From CANKJK01 sp040081715 (lineage in GTDB: Bacteria > Acidobacteriota > Vicinamibacteria > Vicinamibacterales > UBA2999), in the NCBI GenBank assembly GCA_040081715.1, contig JBEBFY010000002.1, positions 1-64,000 on the forward strand: a stretch of 64,000 nt of DNA, read 5' to 3'. A program made the translations under genes and the position numbers. Position 1 is the first letter of the stretch; each line of letters opens with the position of its first letter. The notes beneath the pieces were generated by a model. The model made no database searches. It worked only from the letters and a program-made list of their open reading frames with translations, and was not told the DNA's origin. Below are positions 16,647 to 26,162 of this stretch, one piece after another.

Positions 16647-17647
16647 CCAAGACCCCTACCAGACCCCGCGTCGTGTCCGGCATGCGGCCCACCGGCCGCC
16701 TGCACCTGGGCCACCTGGTCGGCGCCCTGCGCAACTGGGTGCCGCTGCAAGAGACGCACGACTGTTTCTACTTCGTGGCCGACTGGCACGCCCTCACCAG
16801 CGACTACGCCGACACGTCAGGCGTGACCGGATACGCGCTGGACAACGTGGCCGACTGGCTGGCCGCCGGCGTGGACCCGGAGAAGAGCACGATCTTCGTG
16901 CAGTCGATGGTGCCGGAGCACGCGGAGCTCTTCCTGCTGCTTTCGATGGTGGTGCCCATCCCCTGGCTGGAACGGGTGCCGACCTACAAGGAACTGCAGG
17001 CGCAGCTCAGCGAGAAGGATCTTTCCACGCTCGGCTTCCTTTCGTATCCGCTGCTGCAGACGGCGGACGTGGCTATCTACGACGGCCGGCTCGTGCCGGT
17101 GGGCGAGGACCAGGTGGCGCACCTGGAACTCTCGCGCGAGGTCGTGCGCCGGTTCAACCAGGTCTTCGGAGAGGTGCTCCTGGAGCCGAAGCCGCTGCTG
17201 ACGCCGGTGTCGCGTCTGCCGGGGCTCGACAACCGGAAGATGAGCAAAAGTTACGGCAACACGATTGACCTCGGCGACGACGCCGCGGCGGTCGTGAAGA
17301 AGGTCCGGCAGATGTACACCGATCCCAAGCGCGTACGCGCCGACATCCCGGGCACGGTGGAAGGCAATCCGGTGTTCATGTATCACGACGCCTTCAACCC
17401 GAACCTCGCGGAGGTCGAGGACCTGAAGGCGCGGTACCGTGCTGGCTCGGTGGGCGACGTCGAAGTGAAGACGAAACTGGCAGCCGCGATGAACGCCACG
17501 CTCGACCCGATGCGGGAGAAGCGGGCCGCGCTGCTGGCCCGGCCCGACCAGCTCCGGGAGATCGTCATCGAAGGTTCGCGGAAGGCGCGGGTCGTGGCGC
17601 AGGACACGATGGCGCGAGTGCGCGAGGCCGTAAAGCTGGTGTACTAG
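16643..17647 (+). CDS. trpS: tryptophan--tRNA ligase
   Basis: Class I aminoacyl-tRNA synthetase charging tRNA-Trp; 334 residues. The signature HLGH (HIGH) is at about residue 20 and KMSKS at about 200. The ATG at 16643 overlaps the preceding stop, and the stop overlaps the possible GTG start of scpA by one base. Confidence 0.97.
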   Translation: MTKTPTRPRVVSGMRPTGRLHLGHLVGALRNWVPLQETHDCFYFVADWHALTSDYADTSGVTGYALDNVADWLAAGVDPEKSTIFVQSMVPEHAELFLLLSMVVPIPWLERVPTYKELQAQLSEKDLSTLGFLSYPLLQTADVAIYDGRLVPVGEDQVAHLELSREVVRRFNQVFGEVLLEPKPLLTPVSRLPGLDNRKMSKSYGNTIDLGDDAAAVVKKVRQMYTDPKRVRADIPGTVEGNPVFMYHDAFNPNLAEVEDLKARYRAGSVGDVEVKTKLAAAMNATLDPMREKRAALLARPDQLREIVIEGSRKARVVAQDTMARVREAVKLVY

Positions 17648-18465
17648 TGCCGCCCATGGAACCCGAAGACTTCGAGTCGTCACCCGATGCCTACCGGGTC
17701 AAGCTGGTGGGGTTCGAGGGACCGCTCGACCTGCTGTTGCACCTCATTCGCAAGAACGAGGTCAACATCTACGACATTCCGATCGCGCTGATTACCGAGC
17801 AGTATCTGCTGTACATCGAGATGATGCAGGAGCTGAACCTCGACGTGGCCGGGGAGTTCCTGGTGATGGCCTCGACGCTGATCCACGTCAAGTCGAAGGC
17901 GATCCTGCCCAGACCGGAGACGGCCGCGGGCGACGGGGAACCCGAGGAAGACCCGCGCGAGACTCTCGTGCGGCGCCTGCTCGAGCATCAGAAGTACAAG
18001 GCGGCCGCCGAGCTGCTCCACGAGAAGGAAACCGTGCGGAGCGCCCAGTGGATGCGGCCGGATGCACGCGTGGCGGAGGCGGCGGGCGAGAACTACGAGC
18101 CAGAGTTGGAGGTGGATCTCTTCAGCCTGCTCGCGGCCTTCCGCGGCGTGCTGGAGCGCGCCAACCGCCGGCCGCGGGTGTTCCTGCCGCCGGAGCAGTT
18201 GTCGATCGAGCAGCGGATTCAGCAGCTCATGGCGCGGCTCTCGGAGACTGATGCGTGCGGGTTTGAGGAACTGTTCGCGGACGGGGACGGCAGCCGAGCG
18301 TTCATGATCGTGACCTTCCTCGCGGTGCTCGAGATGATCCGGCTGAAGTCCATCCGGGTGTTTCAGGGCGGCGCATTCGGAGAGATTCGGGTCTACAAGC
18401 GGGCCCGTCCGGCTGGTGCGCCCATTCCGATGGGGCACGCGGTCAATTTGAAGGAACCGGAGTAA
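17647..18465 (+). CDS. scpA: segregation and condensation protein A
   Basis: Kleisin subunit that bridges SMC heads in chromosome condensation. 272 residues with the N-terminal FEGPLDLLLHLIRKNEVNIYD hallmark (about 23-43) and a C-terminal winged-helix segment. It begins at GTG 17647, overlapping the trpS stop, or at ATG 17656. scpB follows 7 bases later. The smc gene is not in the window. Confidence 0.96.
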   Translation: MPPMEPEDFESSPDAYRVKLVGFEGPLDLLLHLIRKNEVNIYDIPIALITEQYLLYIEMMQELNLDVAGEFLVMASTLIHVKSKAILPRPETAAGDGEPEEDPRETLVRRLLEHQKYKAAAELLHEKETVRSAQWMRPDARVAEAAGENYEPELEVDLFSLLAAFRGVLERANRRPRVFLPPEQLSIEQRIQQLMARLSETDACGFEELFADGDGSRAFMIVTFLAVLEMIRLKSIRVFQGGAFGEIRVYKRARPAGAPIPMGHAVNLKEPE

Positions 18466-18472
18466 TCAAGGT

Positions 18473-19237
<765 letters not shown>

Positions 19238-19239
19238 CC

Positions 19240-19259
19240 GCCGCAGGGCGACCTGCGGC
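19240..19259 (+). terminator. perfect hairpin after scpB
   Basis: GCCGCAGG (19240-19247), GCGA tetraloop, CCTGCGGC (19252-19259) begins 3 bases after the scpB stop. The GNRA loop and 8 GC-rich pairs suggest a transcription end, though no U-tract follows. It lies inside the antisense coding tail of the neighbouring gene. Confidence 0.45.
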
Positions 19260-20116
19260 CGGACCCTGCTTCCGGTACTTCGGGCTAGGCGTGCCGGCCG
19301 GTCGCCGCGCGCGAGCCCCGCGCGCAGGGCCCTCGCCAGCCGGTTGCATCGTGCGGCTGGCATGCCGCTTCAGCGAGGCCACTTCGCGGGGCGTCAGTTC
19401 GCGCCAGTATCCGGGCTTGAGTGCCGGGTCGGCGATCGGCCCGATGCGCGTCCGCGCCAGTCTGTCCACCGGGTGGCCGATGGCCTCGAGCATCCGGCGG
19501 ACCTGCCGGTTGCGTCCCTCGGTGATGGTGAGCTGGACGACGGCGTTGTTGTCCCGCCGGCTGGGGTTGAGCAACTCGGCGCGTGCGGGCTCCGTGCGGT
19601 GCCCGTCGAGCGGGATGCCCCGCCGCAGGCGGTCGAGGGCGTCCTCGTCCGGCGTGCCGGCCACGCGCGCCTCATACGTGCGCTCCACGCCATGACGCGG
19701 GTGCGTCAGCGCGGCCGCCAGGTCGCCATCGTTGGTCAGGATGAGCAGCCCCTCGGTGTCGTAGTCGAGACGGCCGACGGGATACAGGTAGTCGGGCAGA
19801 CCCTTGACGAGGTCCATGACCGTCCGGCGCTGCTGTGGATCGCTTCTGGTGGTGACGTAGCCGCGTGGCTTGTAGAGCAGGATGTAGCGGCGCCGCCCAC
19901 CGGACTTGACCCGCCGCCCGTCGACCTTGATTTCGTCGCTGTCGGGGTCGGCCTTGGAGCCCAGTTCACGAATGGTGTGGCCGTTGACCTGGACGCGGCC
20001 CTCGACGATGAGCGTTTCGGCGGCCCGGCGCGATGCCACACCGGCCCGCGAGAGTACTTTCTGCAGACGTTCTTCCATTTGTTAACCCGATGCTACGATC
20101 ATTGACGCTCACACAG

Positions 20117-20773
20117 ATGACGCACTTGATTATCGCTATTGATGGCCCCTCCGGGGCAGGCAAGGGGACCGTGTCCGGCGCGGTGGCGAAAGCCCTGGGG
20201 TATCGGCACATCGATACCGGTGCCATGTACCGGGCCGTGGCGTGGAAGGCCTCGCACGAGGGCATACCCCTCGACGATGACGCCGCCGTGTCGGCCATGG
20301 CCGCCCGCGCGGATCTGCTGGTCGAGGGGGGTGTGGTGGTCATTGACAGGCACGACGTCACCCGTGCGATCCGCACGCCGGAGATGGACCGGATCGTCAC
20401 GACCGTGGCCCGCCAGCCCGGCGTACGCGAGGTGCTGGTCCGACGGCAGCGCGAACTGGGTCAGGGCGGGGGCGTGGTGATGGAAGGCCGGGACATCGGG
20501 AGCGTGGTGTTTCCCGGTGCGGACGTGAAGGTCTATCTGGACGCCTCGGAGGAAGAGCGTGCCCGCCGGCGGCTGGGGGATACCGCGTATGCGGGCGCGG
20601 CCGCTGGGCAGGCCTCCGTGGCGCAGGACATCGCCGCGCGCGACAAGGCCGACAGGACCCGCGCGACGTCGCCCCTGACGCTGGCGCCCGGAGCGGAATA
20701 CATCGACACGACCGGCGTGCCGGTCGCCGAGGTCGTAGAGCAGGTGATGGCCCTCGTGCGGGCCAAATCCTAG
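20117..20773 (+). CDS. cmk: cytidylate kinase
   Basis: Phosphorylates CMP and dCMP. 218 residues: P-loop GPSGAGKGT at about residues 9-17, RHIDTGAMYRAVAW, MEGRDIGSVVFP and the C-terminal YIDTTG. The ATG at 20117 gives the normal N-terminus; the ATG at 20090 would add nine residues. An extended -10 (TGCTACGAT, 20091-20099) precedes it. Downstream lies a long hairpin element. Confidence 0.95.
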   Translation: MTHLIIAIDGPSGAGKGTVSGAVAKALGYRHIDTGAMYRAVAWKASHEGIPLDDDAAVSAMAARADLLVEGGVVVIDRHDVTRAIRTPEMDRIVTTVARQPGVREVLVRRQRELGQGGGVVMEGRDIGSVVFPGADVKVYLDASEEERARRRLGDTAYAGAAAGQASVAQDIAARDKADRTRATSPLTLAPGAEYIDTTGVPVAEVVEQVMALVRAKS

Positions 20774-20780
20774 CGAGACC

Positions 20781-20918
20781 GCCCGACGGGGGTGGTGCCG
20801 GGTCGTGTTGTAAGCGCGACTTGGTTCGTGCAGGAGCCGGGCGTATTTCCCTGGCGCGCCCGGAGCGCTGGAAACACGACCCGGCGCCGCGCCCGTCGGG
20901 CGTCAATCGCGTTCGTCG
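20781..20918. repeat. long hairpin element, copy 1
   Basis: The arms are 20781-20809 and 20873-20901. All 29 positions pair as RNA except one G-G, with two G-U pairs. The 63-base loop carries AGCGCGACT, GAGCC, CTGGCGC and CGGAGCGC in order, with a further inner stem (CCGGGCG/CGCCCGG). Then follows TCGCGTTCGTCG (20907-20918). All these blocks recur in the same order in copy 2 (37080-37245). The element fills the space between convergent cmk and the DUF6335 gene. It could be a non-autonomous mobile repeat or a shared bidirectional terminator. Confidence 0.75.
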
Positions 20919-21766
20919 AAGTCTTCGCTGGATTCCGGATCCAGCTCCCAGCGGTCGGTATCCCGTCCGGAGATCTTGCCCTCTCCGTCCAGTTCCTCGG
21001 CGTCCTCGTAGACCATGCCCAGGGCCTGCCCGATCTCCTCGACCACGTCCTGGTCCGGCGTCGGATTGTCTCCGCCCGGGGCCTCGTCTCCCACGTTGTA
21101 GGCGGACTCCCAATCGGCGTCGACGTCCCCGGCGGTGATCTCGGGTCCTGTCTGTGTCAGGTCCCGCTTGTGCTCGGCCAGTGCATGCCGGCCGCTGCGG
21201 ACCGAAGACGCCGTGCGGTTGAGGTCGAGCGTCGACGGTGGCGAGGGCGACGTGTCGTCGTCCGCGATTGTCCGGCGGGCGCGGTCGAGTGCCGGTGTCC
21301 TCCGCGCGACGAGCCGTGCCTTCTTCGGTGCGACGACCGTCACCGCCTTCGCCACTGGCGCCGCGGTCTTCTTCGTGACCTTCACAACGCTGGCCTTCGG
21401 CGCTGGCTTCGACACACGCGCGGCCGGCCGTGGAACCGGCTTCCGGGCCGCGACTCGGCGGACAACCGCCTTCTTTGATGCGACCTTTCGACCGGCCGTT
21501 CGAGCGGCGGGTGTCCGGACAGCAACTCTTCGGGCGGCGACTCTTCGGACTGCCGTTTTCTTCGGAGTCGGCCTGACGGCTTTCCGCACCTTGGCTGTGG
21601 CCTTGCTAACCCGCCGGGCCAGCTTTCTGGTGGTGGTGCCTTTGGCCTTGGCCCGGCGCTTCGGCGCGGCCGTGGTCCGCGCACTCTTTGCCCGCTTGGT
21701 CCCAACGCCTGTGCGCTGGGTCTTCGCCCGCTTCGTGGCTGCTGGTGCTGCCTTCCGTTTGGCCAT
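20903..21766 (-). CDS. histone H1-like basic domain fused to a DUF6335-type domain
   Basis: 287 residues in two contrasting halves. Residues 1 to about 165 are almost only Lys, Arg, Ala, Thr and Val, with repeated KKTAxRRVAAR-like units as in histone H1/AlgP-like tails; this half should bind DNA nonspecifically. Residues from about 200 are acidic and match my memory of DUF6335 (PEITAGDVDADWESA, GDNPTPDQDVVEEIGQALG, DTDRWELDP). The function of DUF6335 is unknown. The gene faces away from rpsA, and its stop lies at the edge of the hairpin element. Confidence 0.75.
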   Translation of the reverse strand: MAKRKAAPAATKRAKTQRTGVGTKRAKSARTTAAPKRRAKAKGTTTRKLARRVSKATAKVRKAVRPTPKKTAVRRVAARRVAVRTPAARTAGRKVASKKAVVRRVAARKPVPRPAARVSKPAPKASVVKVTKKTAAPVAKAVTVVAPKKARLVARRTPALDRARRTIADDDTSPSPPSTLDLNRTASSVRSGRHALAEHKRDLTQTGPEITAGDVDADWESAYNVGDEAPGGDNPTPDQDVVEEIGQALGMVYEDAEELDGEGKISGRDTDRWELDPESSEDFDERD

Positions 21767-22017
21767 GGCCGACTCCTTCTGATCCTTGACAGTGTGCCGT
21801 TAAGTGCCTTAAGCTCTAAAACTTATCGGCTTCCAGCGATTCCGGACAGTGGGTAGTTTCACGCGAGTCAGACCACCTGCCGCCGTTGCGCCTGAGGCCG
21901 TTATAAGCGCGGGGGGCCGGTCCCCGCAACTCCATTCGAACGGGCTCGGGGTCACCCCGTCCCGGGATCGGGTGGTTTCGAACCCGGTGATCCCTATCGA
22001 GGAGGACGCGCAGAGCA
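21767..22017 (+). promoter_or_regulatory. rpsA leader region with hairpin before the ribosome site
   Basis: This 251-base spacer separates the divergent DUF6335 gene from rpsA. TTGACA occurs at 21786-21791 without a good -10 at normal spacing. A GC-rich hairpin is formed by GCGGGG/CCCCGC near 21916-21934. A second hairpin, GGGAT (21964-21968)/ATCCC (21990-21994) with inner CGGGT/ACCCG, ends five bases before the Shine-Dalgarno GAGGAGGA (21999-22006). S1 mRNAs in other bacteria are autoregulated through leader hairpins, so this could be such a site. Confidence 0.4.
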
Positions 22018-23793
<1,776 letters not shown>

Positions 23794-23807
23794 TTCAGAA
23801 CGACCAT

Positions 23808-23835
23808 GCGCCCCGGGTGAAGACATCCGGGGCGC
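23808..23835 (+). terminator. hairpin between rpsA and the HU-type gene
   Basis: GCGCCCCGG (23808-23816) pairs perfectly with CCGGGGCGC (23827-23835) around a 10-base loop, 15 bases after the rpsA stop. There is no U-tract, so it may be a terminator or an mRNA-stability element. Confidence 0.5.
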
Positions 23836-23858
23836 CTCAACGTGTTCCAGGAGTGGCC

Positions 23859-24221
23859 GTGACCACACCCACAGGCGGCAGCATGACCAAGGCGGAGCTG
23901 GTCGAGGAAGTCTCTCGCGTCTCCGACCTGACGAAGAAGCACTCCGAGGTCATCGTCGACACGGTCTTCAAGAGCATCATCGACGCCCTGCACCGGGGCG
24001 AGAAGATTGAATTGCGCGGCTTCGGAAGCTTCCGGCTGCGGAAGCGGGAATCGCGGAAGGGCCGGAATCCCAAGACCGGTGACAAGGTGGACGTGCCGCC
24101 CAAGCGCGTGCCGTATTTCAAGCCCGGCAAGGAACTCAAGGACCTGATCAACCGCACGGGCGAGGAGTCCGCGCCGGCCCAGACGGGCTCCGACGGCGCC
24201 GGGCACGTTCTGGCGCAGTGA
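23859..24221 (+). CDS. HU/IHF-type DNA-binding protein
   Basis: Small nucleoid protein that bends DNA. 120 residues from GTG 23859, chosen because AGGAG (23849-23853) lies 5 bases before it; the ATG at 23883 is the alternative. The core is MTKAELVEEVSRVSDLTKKH, RGEKIELRGFGSFRLRKRES, RNPKTGDKVDVP. The spacing and the GFGSF/RNP motifs are closest to IHF-beta. The 25-residue C-terminal tail is not conserved. It follows rpsA, as ihfB does in many bacteria. Confidence 0.93.
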   Translation: MTTPTGGSMTKAELVEEVSRVSDLTKKHSEVIVDTVFKSIIDALHRGEKIELRGFGSFRLRKRESRKGRNPKTGDKVDVPPKRVPYFKPGKELKDLINRTGEESAPAQTGSDGAGHVLAQ

Positions 24222-24276
24222 CCGGCAGCCGGCGGACAAACGGTGCCGGGCCTGGGGAAGCGGAGCTTCACTAGGC

Positions 24277-24771
24277 ATGGACCGTCTCTGGTCGCCCTGG
24301 AGGCTCCCGTACGTGACCGGTGACCGATCCGATACGGGCTGCGTGTTCTGCGCGGCCCGCGACCAGGGTGTCGCGCATCCGCTGGTCATCTGGGCGGGCG
24401 CCGAGGCGCTCGTCATCCTCAATAAGTATCCGTATAACAACGGCCACGTGATGGTGGTACCCCACAGGCACGTCGCGAGCCTGAGCGCTCTTGGCTTGCC
24501 GGCACTGCAGGAGGTCGCACTCCTGACGCAGCGGACCGAGGCGGTACTCATGGCGGCCTACCGGCCGCAGGGTATCAACGTTGGCGTGAACATCGGCAAG
24601 GCGGCCGGCGCGGGCATTGACGACCACCTGCATGTGCACCTGGTGCCGCGGTGGACGGGCGACACCAACTTCATCACGACGATTGGCGAGACGCGTGTGC
24701 TGCCGGAGGTCCTGGACGACGCGGCCGTCCGGCTGCGGCCCATCTTTGCCTCGGTGATGGCCTCGGGCTGA
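24277..24771 (+). CDS. HIT family nucleotide hydrolase/phosphorylase
   Basis: 164 residues with the histidine triad HLHVHLVPRW (about 126-135), the NxxPYNNGHVMVVPHRH block, and an N-terminal CVFCAARD zinc-type pair with DRLWSPWRLPYV. This layout matches bacterial and actinobacterial diadenosine tetraphosphate phosphorylase-like HIT proteins. The true substrate is unknown. Confidence 0.92.
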   Translation: MDRLWSPWRLPYVTGDRSDTGCVFCAARDQGVAHPLVIWAGAEALVILNKYPYNNGHVMVVPHRHVASLSALGLPALQEVALLTQRTEAVLMAAYRPQGINVGVNIGKAAGAGIDDHLHVHLVPRWTGDTNFITTIGETRVLPEVLDDAAVRLRPIFASVMASG

Positions 24772-24787
24772 GCTGCCAGCCGGGCCG

Positions 24788-25003
24788 CTACGGCTCGGCC
24801 AGGGTGTAGCCGAGGGCTGAGATCCCTTCGCGGATCCTGGCGAGGGTGACAGACGTATCGTCGAAGGTGATCGTCACCTGGTGCGCCGCGTGCGATGCGC
24901 TGACGCGCTCCACGCCCGGCAGGCGCCCAAGGGCACGCGTGACCGCGTTTTCGCAGCCACCACACGTCATACCCGTGACTGAGAGCGTTACAGTGTGAGT
25001 CAT
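24788..25003 (-). CDS. heavy-metal-associated domain protein, CopZ-like
   Basis: 71 residues forming a single HMA ferredoxin-like domain, with the metal-binding GMTCGGC at residues 11-17. It is probably a cytosolic copper chaperone or sensor, but no copper ATPase or repressor is adjacent. The ATG (25003-25001) shares bases with the ATG of the divergent gene, since the plus strand reads CATG at 25001-25004. GGAG lies about 9 bases upstream, inside the other gene. Confidence 0.9.
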   Translation of the reverse strand: MTHTVTLSVTGMTCGGCENAVTRALGRLPGVERVSASHAAHQVTITFDDTSVTLARIREGISALGYTLAEP

Positions 25004-26144
25004 GCGCTGGTCTCCGCGTGTCCTGCTTCTTCTTATAACACTCCCACTCGTTGCGTCGTGCGCGTCGCGGTCCGTCTTGCGGCCCGACGCGCGGGTGGTG
25101 CCAGCCGTCGTGCCCGGGGGGTTTGAGGTCGCCGGGACCTACCTCCTTCCCGAAACTAGGATTGACGGCACCGGCGCCGTGATCGCCGAGCTGTCAGGCG
25201 CCTGGTACGACGAGCGGACGCGCGAACTGCTGACCGTGATCGACCGTCGCGATCAGTCGACCCTCATCACGATGGAGCTGTCGGTGGCCCCCGAGGTCAG
25301 CCTGCGGCCGACACGGGCCGTGCGCGTGGAGCGGGCGCTCGCGAACCGGACGATGGACCTCGAGGGCGTGGCGCCAGCCCGGGACGGGCACGTGTTCATT
25401 TCGTCCGAGGGCGAGGCCGTCAACCCGGAGGCGCCCACGCCGGGCGTGTTCGAGTACACGCGGGAGGGACGCCTGGTCCGCAGTCTGCCAATTCCGGCTG
25501 CCTATCTGGGCCTTCGCTCGAACCTCGGGTTCGAGGCACTCTCGGCGTCCCCGGACGGGCGTCGTCTCTTCGTCGGGGCCGAGAGCAGCCTGCGGCAGGA
25601 TGGCGGGCCAGCGACCGTTGACGCTGGGGCACTGACCCGCATCCTGGTCCTTGACCCGACCGGCCTGGCCGGTCCGCACGAGTACGCCTACCGGACGGAG
25701 CCAGTCCCGCGCCTGCCGGAGGGGCGTGCTGCGAGTGGGGATAACGGCGTGCCTGAGATGCTGGCGATCGGGAGTCACGACCTGCTCGTGCTGGAACGCG
25801 CCTACGTCGCGGAGAAGGGGAGTGGCGGGCGCTCGGCCAACGGCGTACGCATCTTTCACGTGCACCTGGATCCAGACGCGGAGGTGACCGGCCGGTGGTC
25901 GTTGAAGGAGACACCTCCAACGGCCGCGTTGCGTAAGACGCTGGTGCTCGATCTGGCCACACTGGCCTCGCAGTTGCCGCCCAGGCTCGCCAACCTCGAG
26001 AACTTCGAGGCGATGAGCTTCGGCCCGGTCCTGCCCGATGGGCGCCGCACGCTGCTGCTCGTCAGCGACAACAACTGCAGCGACCAGCAGGTCACCGCGC
26101 TGGTGGTGCTGGCGTACGGTGCGCCGGCGTTGCGGACGCGATAA
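25002..26144 (+). CDS. esterase-like/phytase-like beta-propeller lipoprotein
   Basis: 380 residues. A lipoprotein signal peptide with lipobox LVASC (Cys at about 20) predicts an outer- or inner-membrane-anchored protein. The rest matches the 'esterase-like activity of phytase' family (ELSGAWYDERTRELLTVIDRR, NRTMDLEGVAPARDGHVFISSEG, NLGFEALSASPDGRRLFVGAES, ENFEAMSFGP, LLLVSDNNCS). The enzyme activity in this family is poorly established. The start codon overlaps that of the divergent CopZ-like gene. Confidence 0.85.
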   Translation: MRWSPRVLLLLITLPLVASCASRSVLRPDARVVPAVVPGGFEVAGTYLLPETRIDGTGAVIAELSGAWYDERTRELLTVIDRRDQSTLITMELSVAPEVSLRPTRAVRVERALANRTMDLEGVAPARDGHVFISSEGEAVNPEAPTPGVFEYTREGRLVRSLPIPAAYLGLRSNLGFEALSASPDGRRLFVGAESSLRQDGGPATVDAGALTRILVLDPTGLAGPHEYAYRTEPVPRLPEGRAASGDNGVPEMLAIGSHDLLVLERAYVAEKGSGGRSANGVRIFHVHLDPDAEVTGRWSLKETPPTAALRKTLVLDLATLASQLPPRLANLENFEAMSFGPVLPDGRRTLLLVSDNNCSDQQVTALVVLAYGAPALRTR

Positions 26145-26162
26145 CATCCCGACAGGTCCACC

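Noticed and set aside
21786..21815. TTGACA as the rpsA -35
   Set aside because: No hexamer resembling a -10 is found 16-18 bases downstream, so I did not call a promoter.
21964..21994. T-arm-like hairpin taken as a tRNA fragment or attachment site
   Set aside because: No acceptor, D or anticodon arm surrounds it, and no integrase gene is nearby.
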